64,000 nt of DNA from Erigeron canadensis. Taxonomy: Eukaryota > Streptophyta > Magnoliopsida > Asterales > Asteraceae. Made by a program: the position numbers and the translations under genes. Below, one piece after another: positions 1 through 10,340 of the stretch (the first letter of the stretch is position 1; the number at the start of each line of letters is the position of its first letter). The DNA is taken from the NCBI RefSeq assembly GCF_010389155.1, contig NC_057766.1, positions 27,227,516-27,291,515 on the forward strand, written 5' to 3'. Below the pieces are notes generated by a model. It was not told where the DNA came from and searched no databases. It saw only the letters and a list, made by a program, of their open reading frames with translations.

Positions 1-1223
1 TGTATCATCTAGAAACATATAATTAGGGATTAAATATAGAAAACTAGGTAGCCCGAGCCGCCTGATGGGCGGCATCGGCTTTTAAAAGCGCGTTTATGTT
101 TATTGATAAAAAATAGAACCACAAATTTTTTCAAAAGAACATGTAGTATTCGTTTAGTTCAATATGAAAAAAATTGATTAAAAAAATAAGTTGCCACATA
201 TAAAATACTATTCATTTGTAAATAACTTTACAAAAAAACTCAAAAGTCAAAAGAGAACAAAAATAAAAAATTGAATAACATATATATAAAACAAAGTTTT
301 ACAAAAAATAGCTAAAAAATTTTTAAAAACATTATAGAAAACAAAAAAAATTTAAAACTGTGAATATATAAATGAAATATTAAATAAAACAGTGTTATAA
401 AAAAAATACTACAAAAATTATAATTTTACAAAGTATAATTTTTTTTTACAATGTGAAAAAAAAACTACTCATATGTCATTTTTATATAGTATAAAATTTA
501 AGGTGAAAAATTTACAAAAAGTTATATAAAAACCAAAAAGTTACAAATACATGTCATTTCATGAAATACAAACTTTAAGGGTTTATAAAGGAAAAAGAAA
601 AAACCAAAAGGGAGCTAAAATAAACATCTCTAAAAAATTCAGGAGACTTTATATCTCAGAAAACAAGGAGAGAAAAAAAAATAAAGTGGGTACATCAAAT
701 ATTTGAACCAAGGACCTTTTGAATTCAGGAAAAGGATGCTATGTGTTGATTGCTGGCATAAAAAGACAAAAAAAGCACTATTCACATCCTATTCTTTTAT
801 TAGAGAAGGTAATGAGCAAAATTTCACAAGTCTCAATTTCGTCTCAATAACATGTCGAACCGAAAAATGACATCGAGTTTTAAGTGAAACCGGGATCGAT
901 ATCCACTTTTGGTGGTTCACGAGATCGGTTTCAAAAAAAATACCAAAAACACCAGTACCATAAAGTCCTACACCGGTACAAAGTCATTTGAAATCGATAC
1001 TATGTTTCGATGATTTTCGAAATCAATACCGGGTGAATACACGAGTATCAATCCAACGCTCATCCCTATTGGAGTAGCTTAAATAAAGGGGGTTAAAGTG
1101 AAATATATTGTATTAAGTAAGACTAATGTCAAAGTTAAACAAAGTAGTAAAAAGGTGAAAAACATATACAACTTCCCTTGGAAAACAGTCATTCCCAAAT
1201 CTCACTAGAGAAGCTTTCTAAAA
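1..1223. other. AT-rich intergenic DNA, no gene seen
   Basis: Very A-rich on the + strand with many short A runs. No credible open frame, tRNA or retroelement domain is visible. The part at about 840-1070 is less AT-rich and repeats ACCGGTAC-like words, which suggests an old repeat, but I could not assign a family. The last few hundred bases must hold the promoter of the small gene at 1224. Confidence 0.5.
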
Positions 1224-1491
1224 ATGGCAAATTCAAATCAGCAGCAGCAACTCTCAATAAAACCATGGATCCTTGAAGTTGTTCCTTTTGTAGTTGTTGT
1301 TCTTATAGCTGCTCATGTTATTGCTTTGGTACCCCTTGTCTTTAACTCTTTCAGATTTAATCATTTTTCTTTCCAATTTTACTCACTGAAATCTTAATTT
1401 TATTTCTATTTTTTGTGAATTATAAAAATAGGTATATTGGATATACAGATTAGCTACTGAGAAGCTTCCTGGAAGAAGAAAGAAGCACTAA
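1224..1491 (+). CDS. Small single-span membrane protein (54 aa, two exons)
   Basis: Exons 1224-1328 and 1432-1491, joined in phase 0 by a GT-AG intron of 103 bases. The 54-aa product has a short polar, Gln-rich head (SNQQQQ), then Lys-Pro-Trp at residues 13-15, a hydrophobic stretch at about 16-39 that forms one membrane span, and a basic tail ending GRRKKH. This layout fits a tail-basic integral membrane peptide with its C-terminus on the cytosolic or stromal side. Plant genomes hold short uncharacterised proteins of this kind, and I recall similar KPWI...VPF...AAHV..LVYWIYRLAT motifs, but I know no function. It is too short for a normal ORF scan. The start is the first ATG and the reading frame closes exactly at the splice. 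I am confident it is a real gene and unsure what it does. Confidence 0.75.
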
Positions 1492-1889
1492 TAACAACTC
1501 AGTATGTTTTATTTCTTTTTTTTTGGTAATATATATTGTAGAATTGATGCACCTAAGGTGTTTGATAATATGTGTGAAAGAAAAAATGTTACCCATTTGA
1601 AAGTTAAGTTTGGTTAAAATGAAAAAAATGAGTGATGTATTCAGTTAGTGTTTGGTGATTTGTTTTTGTGAAAAGAATTACACAATTCTAAGTAATGTTT
1701 TGTGGCTTGATTTTTTCGAGTTTTGAAGTTCATACTTGAAGAATATTTATAGATATAGATTTGTGTTCCTAGAATCCCACTTTAGATAGTTCGGTCGACA
1801 AGAGTTGCATAACGTCAACCGATATGTCTTAAAGTACCAAAGCCGTTTCGGATAGGACCCAACGATTAAGAGGTTGTGGGTTTTGAGTC

Positions 1890-2298
1890 GAGTTTTTTGT
1901 ACGGATAGGAAAAAAAATGAAAGCAATTGGTGCATCCAGGAATTTCACCCGAAACATTTGCAAAACTAGGAAGACCGGTGTCTAAGACACCGGACTTCGC
2001 CACGTCCCCAGAAGTCCGGTGTCTTAGACACCGGACTTGGATGCTTTTTCGATTCTCCAAACTTCTTTGTCTTCATTGTATTCAATGTTGTTTTGAAAAA
2101 GCCGATACTTGCATGTTAAGTCCGGTGTCTATATGACTGGACTTCAATTCTCAGTGCCACCTAGGTGAAGTGCGGTGTCTTAGACACCGGACTTCACAGT
2201 ATCTTAGACACTGGACTTCCTAGTTTTAAAAACGGTTTGAGTTAAATTCCTATAGGCACCATTGGCTCCATTTTTGTTCCCATCCGTACAAATTTTTC
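1890..2298. mobile_element. Mutator-type long-TIR MITE / foldback element
   Basis: A perfect 9-bp direct repeat TTTTGAGTC flanks the element (1881-1889 and 2299-2307), the target-site length typical of Mutator-like elements. Its ends are inverted repeats of about 110 bp. Left arm starts GAGTTTTTTGTACGGATAGG; the right arm read on the other strand starts GAAAAATTTGTACGGATGGG. Both then run through AATTGGTGC/CAATGGTGCC, AGGAATTT and AAAACTAGGAAG. The centre is filled with short palindromes (separate entry). No transposase is encoded, so it is non-autonomous. Short open frames on both strands here are by-products of the repeats. Confidence 0.85.
1978..2218. repeat. Array of GTCCGGTGTCTTAGACACCGGAC palindromes
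   Basis: Five related inverted repeats sit inside the MITE. 2012-2038 is a perfect palindrome with 13-base arms around one central T. 2165-2197 has 16-base arms around one T with one mismatch. 1976-1998, 2117-2144 and 2200-2219 are partial or mutated copies. All share the core CCGGTGTCT/AGACACCGG. The array is much richer in GC than its surroundings. Confidence 0.85.
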
Positions 2299-2832
2299 TT
2301 TTGAGTCCCATTAGAGACAAGTGTATGAATGTATAGTGTGGTATGTGATTATTTGGCTTTCAAAAAAGTAGTTATTGCATAAGTTTTCAGTTTTTGTTCA
2401 CCAAATATGCGGCCTGTTAGGTCACACAATGTTTTGTCGTTTTATATTTGAAGAAAATTTTTAATGCAATATTTGAGTCTTCATTATGGAGAAATCTATG
2501 ATTGTTTGCTCTTGTATGGTAGCAAAGTCATATGACATGAAATAGGAAAGTAAACTTTGAATCAATTTTGTGTATGGAGTTTGATACTAGATGTGAATTT
2601 GAAGCCAAGGATTTTGTCTAGATTTATTGATTCAAAGAGCCTTTAAAGCAAATCAGTATTCAACCAACATACTGTGGAAGGAAAACTACACACTAATAAC
2701 AGGCTAGGGTACCGTAATTCAAATTTAGAGTTCTGTATGTTAACAAAAAGAAGGAAAAACATGAGCATAGATTGCGTTGACTTGCATGACTCTTCTTAAT
2801 TTAGAGATAAATTGCCGGAGTCCTGGTTATTG
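2299..2832. other. Spacer 3' of the Rab GDI gene
   Basis: About 530 bases without a credible gene. It must contain the 3' UTR and polyadenylation region of the GDI gene, which is transcribed leftward, and possibly the 3' end of a longer transcript from 1224. No repeat was recognised apart from the 9-bp target duplication at its left edge. Confidence 0.5.
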
Positions 2833-5800
2833 TTACTCTTCATTGGAAGCACTAGCAGCACTAAGATCCACGCTTAAGTCAAGAGTCTGTGACATAAAAC
2901 GCCAAATAAATAAATCATTTATAGTTTTCTTGAATGAAAGTTCTTAAGTTCAAGAAAATATATGTATACATACCAAAGATCTGAAAAATTTGAAGTATAG
3001 ATATTTACCTTTCCAGTTATCTTGCTGTACATGGCAATCACATCTTCTACCGTGGACTCAAAATGTGTTGTTGCATCATAACTCTGAAAGAGACAATATA
3101 TAGATAGAGATTAATGAGTTGTTAAGTTTGAAGGGTAGTTTGAGAGAGAACAGCGTATGATTAACTCACAGCCGATATGTAACAGTTATCTTCTGCTGCG
3201 TCATTAGTGGGTTCGTATCTGTCATAAGTATCAAAAAAGATCTGGTCCACAGGTCCAAGCAAGTCAATCCCGGGCTTCAGTTCTGTCTCAGGATTATCTG
3301 TCTCTGCCTCTGTCGTCACAAAAGCAATAAATTTGCCTTTGGGGGCTACATTGTGAGAATATGAGCAGCAGAACAGATACCTGAATAATTTACGATAGGA
3401 ATGACATTATCATAACTTCATATCATCTAATAGCATTAGGGTAAGTTCATTGATGGCTAACATATAAATCTTGCAATACATACATATCAGAATTGCGGCC
3501 CAGTTGTTTCTGGGGGAGAATAACTTGAGTTGAATGAGCTTCATTTGTACTTGGGATTGGATGGCTCATGATGCATATAGCACGAGCTACTTTACCAACT
3601 TTCTTTACCTGTTGTAATAAATAAGATATATTATTTCATAGTGAAGGGGACATATTTATAAAACCGGTGAACAAAATTTATTTAATGGTTTTTTACCTTG
3701 TCAGGCAGATATGATGGATCACATACTACTTTTTTGCATTTGGCCGTTTCTCCTTCTGATGTCACACCGACTACTTTTCCATCTTCAAACTCTACCTGTC
3801 ATATTAAGCAGTGAAGCCATGTACAGTTATCGTGTCAAGTGTCTCTAATCCTATGCAGTTATGTCTTCTTTCTGTAGCTGCTTTTAGATTGATTTTTAAG
3901 GATAGTAGAACATTACCTTGCATTCTGGTTTGTTAAGCATGTAGGTGCCTCCATAAACCGCACTCAGGCGAGCAAATGCCTGACAAATATTTTTTTGGAT
4001 GAAGTTATATACATAAGGTACCAAACTTAATAATTGCTAAAATTAGTCTTGTACCTGAGGCAATTCTCCTAGTCCATATAGGGGATAGATATATGGGGAA
4101 CCTCCTGCAAAGCGAGCTAATGACTCTGCATAAAGCTAATCAACAAATAAATGGTGAAATATTAGATAGCATAGAAATTAAAGGAATCTTATGACTCGAT
4201 ACCTGGAAATAAAGGCATATTATGTCACATATACTAGTAAATTGATGTATAAGATAGATAACTTAAGTATCAAACTGAGGCTTTTTTCCTTCATAAATTG
4301 TTGGTGGATTTCTCACCTTAACTCTCTTGATAACATCTATAGCTGGCTGGTCCAAATAACTGTCGTTCCTATAGAGTGCTAACGCATGCCCAATGAAATC
4401 TACTGTATTATCGTCCAGTCCATATTTTTTGCTGCATAATCAAACAATAATTTTAACATCAAATAGTAGCAATTAACTTATTAGAATACCACTGTTAGTT
4501 TAGAAATGATGCTTTTATATCCAGATTTATCAAGGAGCTAGTAGAAAGAGAAAATAGAATAGGATAGTACGAGATAAGATCTCTTGCTGGTACTTTGGTG
4601 ACATCCATCCCTTCATGTGATTTAGGATCACTATCATCGTAGTCCTGAACATAGATGAAAAACTTCCTAGCACGACGCTTTTCGAATAATCCCATGAGAG
4701 GAGATTTAAGTGCTTCCACGTCAGTTGCTGGTACTTTGTGAACCTGAAAGAAGAAAAATATCTCAATCGTTTTGATTAATCATTACTCTGTCTAGGCTAA
4801 AAGTTGAAATAATTGCTCAGTAAGATTGTGGGTGTCAGAGTAAGTTCCAATAGGAAATAGTTACTCATGGACTCTTAGCAAGCGTAGTGGTGTTCATACC
4901 TTTCCTTTGTTGTACACGTAACTGCCATCAACAGCCTTGAAATTAAGGTATTTTGTGACATTAGTGTGAATTAGAACACGAACTAAGGTACCGTTAGCCA
5001 TCATGAACTGCAAAATAACACAATCATTAGTAGAAATGTGATGACGTGTTTAGTAAGTATTACTGTCCTTCCAAGAGAAAAGCTAGACATGCCTTAGGGA
5101 CCATATCAACATTGTAGTCTTTGCTTGAGCCTAGTTCTTCAGGAGGCTCATCGTCACCCTTGAATCGTTTCCAAAGCTATGAAGTTCAATATATCATGGT
5201 CAAACATATTGGAAAATTTTAATAGTACAGAATTTAAATGAGGATTCAGCTATTATACCTGCTTTAGGTTAAGGGAAGTTGACTCTCCTCCATAGTAATC
5301 ATTTCTATCCATGTGTAGTACCTGTATATATAAGACGAGTAATGATCATACAAGATTAGCGATTATCTTCTAACCGTTGTTGAATCATTGCACATTTATT
5401 CAAATATGAATATGATGTTATAGTTGTCATGATAAGAACATAAACATTTTTCCTGGCATTTCTGACTGCTGAATGTTTGGTAAGGGTTTGAAAATTGAAA
5501 CTGCTTGCTTAAATCAGAAACAATAGGATGTTCGTAACAGAGTCTTCTATCTACAGTATTATGACCCGAACCCTATCTGACTTTTATATATTGTTACAAG
5601 TTTACAACTGCTGATCTTCATGACTTAAAACTGGAACAGTAAAAACAAACCCAACCAAACTAAACTGAGCCTCTAACTAAGGCTAACACTTAGCCAGAAT
5701 CGGCAAGCATCAAGCTTTGCTTACTACCGGCTGAAGATGGCTCACGGGATGAACCTTTAGCTATTATCACACAAGCAATTGGTTAAAAACTAAACTTGTT

Positions 5801-6624
5801 TGTGTAAGTACATTTCAGTGGCGGTATTTGAGTATGCTGCCAAAAGTGTTTTTCCATTGGCTACAAAAATCAAGTATGATTATCAATAAGTTGATACTTC
5901 GTTAAGATACTAGGTTCTACATCAAGTCAATGATCATTTCGGCCAAAACAAGATCAGATTAGATCCTTAATATGATTGTTTTATATAATTAAAGGGATAG
6001 GTAGATAAGAGCAAAACTCAAAATAAGATTCACAGGAAGTTTGATGAGCAAGACAGCAAGTATGCTGACATGACGAGCTTGGGTATCAAATAGTTCCAAT
6101 ACCAATATGATCCCAAAAAAAAAAAAGAAAAAGGAGAAGTAATCATAGTATTTGTCTGGCGACAAAAACACTAATCTGATTCTTATGCTCTTCTGATAAA
6201 GTGAGACCCGCCAAAGATTTGATGCTCATGAAGGGAACATGAGTCCTCTTTTCTGAGAATCCCAACCGTTCATCGCTTGGCCACCCATATTTGATGATTT
6301 GTATGCTATTACGTTGACGAGTTCTTCCTAATTTCACAGTTCGCGAATCACAAATTCAATCAGTCTATATGCAGAAATTATAGAGCTATGATCCCACAAA
6401 TCCGAGTCAAAATTTTCCACAAATAATAATCAAATGAACATTATTCAAAGCAGAATCAATCATTTTTCAATAAATAAAATCGAGTGACACATTGAACATA
6501 TATATTTAAACAGCAAATGAGTCAAGAGAGGGCATACTTTGAGGCCATCGACAGAGAGGAGACCGCTGAGGATGCATTCCTTGAGACCGGTACCAAGAAC
6601 TATGACGTCGTATTCTTCATCCAT
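2833..6624 (-). CDS. GDI: Rab GDP-dissociation inhibitor (445 aa, 13 exons)
   Basis: Cytosolic chaperone that extracts GDP-bound, prenylated Rab GTPases from membranes and recycles them for vesicle traffic. Exons (high to low): 6624-6538, 5321-5259, 5176-5093, 5007-4900, 4743-4571, 4431-4317, 4135-4055, 3979-3917, 3795-3697, 3608-3484, 3380-3170, 3083-3009, 2886-2833. Every junction keeps frame and the total is exactly the usual plant length. Visible family landmarks: [20 protein letters not shown] at the start (dinucleotide-binding fold), [11 protein letters not shown] in the first conserved region, [35 protein letters not shown], the MSHPIP block, [14 protein letters not shown], and the C-terminus [16 protein letters not shown]. 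Intron 3 (5177 side to 5092) opens with GC rather than GT (AAG|GCATGT); all other introns are GT-AG. Intron 1 is the longest, 1.2 kb. No damage was seen, so this should be an active housekeeping gene. Confidence 0.97.
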
Positions 6625-7101
6625 GGGAAGGATTCAATACAATACTAGGTTAACAGAAAAGTATCAAATGAATTGAAATGATCTTTATTTAAATAAAAGT
6701 TGCAGAAGAATAGATTAGACGGAGAGGAAGAAGGTAATGAGCAGGTATTTTGCACAAACATTCGGTTATTATTTATCAAGTCTACCGCCAATTTTTAAGG
6801 GCTTCTTACTACGTGGTGGGCCTTCATTAATCCAGCCCTTTTTTTGGTAAGTTGATCAAAAATTTAAAAGTAAGAAACATTATTAACAAGATTTTGACCT
6901 AATTACACACTTAAAATGTTGTATACTTGTATATGATTGTAATGAGTTTCTTATTTTGAGAAATATTTTTTTTAAGAACCATGAGAACTCTTAAATTATA
7001 TATTTGTTCACATGTTTTTTTTTTCCATTCACGTGTGAAATGATATAAAAATATATGTTGTAGAAGAAACTTTTTCAAGAAACTTTCAAATTAGCCTTTT
7101 A

Positions 7102-8221
7102 GATAAGAAGGAGTGGAATTGGGTAAGGTATCGGGTATATTGAACCCGACCGGCTATACCACTCCCTGCGTTCGGGTAGAGTTCGGCTAAGGCCCGATCG
7201 GGTAGTTATTTGGGTTAGTAAGCCGATCGGCTAAAAGCTTTGGGCATCAAATTTGAACGTTGCCAAGGAGTGGGTCCTCCCCCCCAAAAAAAAATGGCTA
7301 GATCTGATAGTTTTAAAAAAAAAAAAATATTTACCCACTTTTCTACCTTTTCACCCATAAAAACCCCATTCTTCTTCCAAAAATTACACCACAACTTTCA
7401 TTTTCACCCAATTTCCATTTAATCCACAATTTCCTTTCAACCAAACTAACTACAATGGACCTTCGTGATTGCAAAATGACTATCTAAACTCACCTAAATC
7501 ACGACTCCAAACACCTCTCAGATGTCAATAACGTCATTCAGGGCGTTTCTGAGAACAAAGCGGCTTACGAAGTCACAATCAATCGACTTACTGCCCCGGG
7601 TTATGCACGTAACATTGCGGAGAATGAGCATCTTGTATATCTTCGACAGAAGATCGACTGGCTGAATCAAGTTATTTTTCAGTTAAACGTCGCCTCTTCA
7701 ACATTGACCCGGACGCTAGACCACGGGGTATTCTCGCAAGCCAATGTGGGTGGTGGTCAGGATGTACCTTACTACCCTGACCCGGGGGAGGAGTACGTTT
7801 CTCCTCTACCAGGCGCGGCCGCCGAGCCTCCTGAGCGCTACCCCTACATTCACCGCAATGACGGTGAAAGCACTGTGGACTCGGATTATTCCGAGGCTTA
7901 GTTTAAGTTTTATTTAAGTATTTTAGTTTTATTTAAGTGTTTTAGTTTTATTTAAGTATTTTTTTAGTCGTATTTAAGTATGTTTTATTTAAGTATGTTT
8001 TATTATGTATTGTGGTTTTTAGTTTAATGAAATTATGTTTTATATTTATATGGTTTTAATTATATGTATTAAAATTAAATGAAAAAGAAAATGAAATTAG
8101 GTATGTATTGCCAGTGATTTTGGTAAGAATTGGGTAAAATTGGGTATTTGTGAGTTGTAGAGTTTTGAGTGGAGGATGAATTGGGTAAGAATAGGGTATG
8201 TATAAAGTACTCCTTCCTGCC
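7102..8221. mobile_element. Harbinger-type element nested in a MULE arm pair
   Basis: Bounded by the 3-bp duplication TTA (7099-7101 and 8222-8224), as expected for PIF/Harbinger elements. The 13-base ends are GATAAGAAGGAGT on the left and GGCAGGAAGGAGT read from the right, sharing the GGAGT core with the larger Harbinger relic at 12352-14218. Repeated AATTGGGTA words lie inside both ends. The interior carries an interrupted ORF (7455-7901) but no transposase, so movement would have depended on a related autonomous copy. Confidence 0.75.
7455..7901 (+). pseudogene. Interrupted ORF carried in the Harbinger-type element
   Basis: One frame runs from ATG at 7455 to TAG at 7899-7901, about 148 codons, broken by a single TAA at 7485-7487. 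An ATG after the break is only found late, so the product is probably not made intact. The predicted chain has a polar, possibly helical middle (SENKAAYEVTINRL, then LVYLRQKIDWLNQVIFQLN, which looks coiled-coil-like) and a Pro/Tyr/acidic tail (YYPDPGEEYVSPLPGAAAEP ... DSDYSEA). The GC content of this stretch is clearly higher than its flanks, as in coding DNA. I do not recognise the family. It may be an accessory ORF of the element or a captured host fragment. It resembles neither the DDE transposase nor an obvious Myb/SANT ORF1. Confidence 0.5.
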
Positions 8222-8666
8222 TTATGAACTTGTGAATGAATTTGTTAAATTTTTTTTTTCATATGTGACAAACGGTTATATATAAGGTTTCGGAAAAAAA
8301 TTTCTTCTACAACATATGCTTTTACAATATTTCACATGTGAATGACAAAAAGAAAAACATGTGTACCAATATGAAATTTAAGAGTTCTCACGGTTTTTAC
8401 AAAGAAAATGGGTTCTCAAAATAAAGGTCCCCTAATTGTAATATAATATAAGTGCCAAATAATTCGAGACAAAGGTAAAAATTTTATAAGCATTTAACAA
8501 TCTTTTGGTGATAACCTTTAGACGTACGTATCAATCAAAGGTATCCATTTTTGTAGAAAGTGATCGATCGAGTTATTTCATCTCTCATTACAAAGACAAG
8601 GGATCGATTTTCCGATTAGACTAACCATACTTTGTTAAAAGTGCTTTATTATAGTAACATCGATGT

Positions 8667-8870
8667 TTTTAAAAAATTTAAAATTTAAGACTTTGACCAA
8701 ATATTTTATTAATTACTATTACTATACATATGCAATATGCAGGGATAATTTTAATTTTTTTGTTTGTAATTTTAAATTCAATTTATAATAAAAATTATTA
8801 AATTTTAATTATTATATGGGGCAAAAAGATGTTGTGGTCAACAGTTGGCCTTGTTGCCTGTCTGCTTTTG
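8667..8870. repeat. Dispersed repeat, copy A (unoccupied form)
   Basis: AT-rich block ending in ATATGGGGCAAAAAGATGTTG. The same order of words (ATTTAAAATTT.AA, ACCAAATA.TTTATTAATTA, TTTAAATTCAAT.TA.AATAAAA, TTATTAAATTT, GG.CAAAA.G.TGTTGTGG) is found at 10206-10340 plus 11228-11290, where a Tourist-like element splits it. A shorter relative of its right end is at about 12028-12050. The family itself is not recognised. Confidence 0.65.
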
Positions 8871-9039
8871 GTAATAAGAGCTTTGTTACGTTTTCACATC
8901 AAAATCAATGTATTAAAATATAATACTTAGTTTATTTATTTTTCATTTAATACCCATTATTATATATCCTAAAAACCATGAATTGTTTTGCATGTCTTTT
9001 TTTTTAAACTTCTATTGTTTCACACTTTTACACAAAACT

Positions 9040-9850
9040 TTCATATCTTCTATTTTTAACACAAACTTAGTTTATTTGAAATTTTAGGTTTTTTAATTTT
9101 TGCCACATAACTTTAACCTATTAACTTTTTGTCGCATAACTTTAATTTCTTTTAGTTTTGGCACGAAAGTTTTGTTTTACTTGGTTTTTAAACATTTTTT
9201 TTTTAAGTTTTGCCACAAAACTTTCAATCTATTTACTTTTTATCACATAAACTTTTAACATTTTGATTTTTGTCACATAACTTTAATTTCATTTACTTTT
9301 AGCATGAAAGTTTTGTTTTATTTTGTTTTTAAACTTTTGTTTTTGTAACTTTTGCCACAAAACTTTCATTCTTTTTACTTTTTATCAACGTAAACTTTTA
9401 AAGTGTTAGTTTTTGTCACATAAGTTTTATTTCTTTTATTTTTGGCACGATATGTTTGTTTTATTTACTTTTTAAACTTTCATTTTTCTAGCTTTTACCA
9501 TGAAAGTTCCATTCTCTTTACTTTTTATCACATAAATTTACTAAAGTTTTCACCCTTTTACTTTTGGCACATCACTTTTCGTTTCTTCTACTTTCCGCAT
9601 AAAAGTTTTGTTTTATTTACTTTTTATACTTTTAGTTTTTCAACTTTTGCGGCGAAAGTTTCATTCTCTTACTTTTTACAAAAGTTTTATTTTCTTTACT
9701 TTTTAGCATATAACTTTGTGTTTTCGCCACATAACTTTCAACTTTGTAACTTTTTTCACGAAAGTTTCATTTTCTATAACTTTTCACTTTTTAACTTTTG
9801 CCACGAAAGTTTCATTTTATATAACTTTTGCCACATGTGTAGATGTTACA
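9040..9850. repeat. Degenerate minisatellite with GCCACAAAACTTT-type units
   Basis: Some 800 bases built from imperfect units of about 25-35 bases with the core GCCAC(A/G)(A/T)AA(C/G)TTT followed by a T-rich stretch such as CATTTTCTTTACTTTTTA. Units alternate GCCAC-type, GTCACATAA-type and GGCACGAAAG-type versions, and this order recurs at roughly 150 bases, which hints at a higher-order repeat. The + strand is strongly pyrimidine-rich. A 158-codon open frame at 9442-9918 is an artefact of the missing stop codons; its predicted product is mostly Phe, Tyr and Ser. Confidence 0.8.
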
Positions 9851-10091
9851 AAATGTCTCCTGGAGCAACGTACGGGGAACAAAAACTAGTTGATGTTCCA
9901 AAAGTACCTTTTAAATAGCTGGATAGGAAAATGCAACTTGGGTTGACATATAGTGTGACCTATTAGATATATTGGCCCATATGGGATTTTCACCTTTTCA
10001 CCCCACTCGAGATATCCCTTGTTTCGCACACAAAAGATTAATTGAATCATCAAAAATTTGGAGCACGAAGTGCAATTAGATCCCTTTTCTC

Positions 10092-10122
10092 TGTGTGTGT
10101 GTGTGGGGGGGGGGGGGGGGGG
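10092..10122. repeat. (TG)n followed by an 18-base G run
   Basis: A short TG microsatellite at 10092-10104 passes directly into a homopolymer of about 18 G at 10105-10122, then TTGGG. The exact length of such a run is prone to sequencing error. Confidence 0.85.
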
Positions 10123-10340
10123 TTGGGTTTCAAATTACTATTATCAACTAGAAGATTTTATGTTTGACTTAGGTTGGACTACTACATTGAAATATCTACG
10201 TTTGATGTTTTAGAAATTTTCAAAATTTAAAATTTTAACCAACCAAATACTTTATTAATTATTATAACTATATATAGATAAATAATTTATTTTATTGTTG
10301 TCAGTTTAAATTCAATATAAAATAAAAGTTATTAAATTTA

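Larger units (their letters stand above)
6944..8432. mobile_element. Mutator-type inverted-repeat element, interrupted by a Harbinger insertion
   Basis: Long inverted arms: 6944-7098 on the left and 8225-8432 on the right. The left arm starts GAGTTTCTTATTTTGAGAA; the right arm on the opposite strand starts GGGGACCTTTATTTTGAGAA. Both continue through GAGAACTCTTAAAT, CACATGTTTTT, CATTCACRTGTGAAAT and ATATGTTGTAGAAGAAA. Flanking direct repeats TGATTGTAAT (6934-6943) and TAATTGTAAT (8433-8442) differ at one base and fit a 9-10 bp Mutator-type target duplication. The original element would have been about 370 bp; the remainder is the nested Harbinger-type element at 7102-8221. Confidence 0.8.

Noticed and set aside
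9442..9918. 158-codon open frame
   Set aside because: Its product is almost entirely Phe, Tyr, Ser and His, and it follows the minisatellite units; the open frame arises because the T-rich repeat lacks stop codons.
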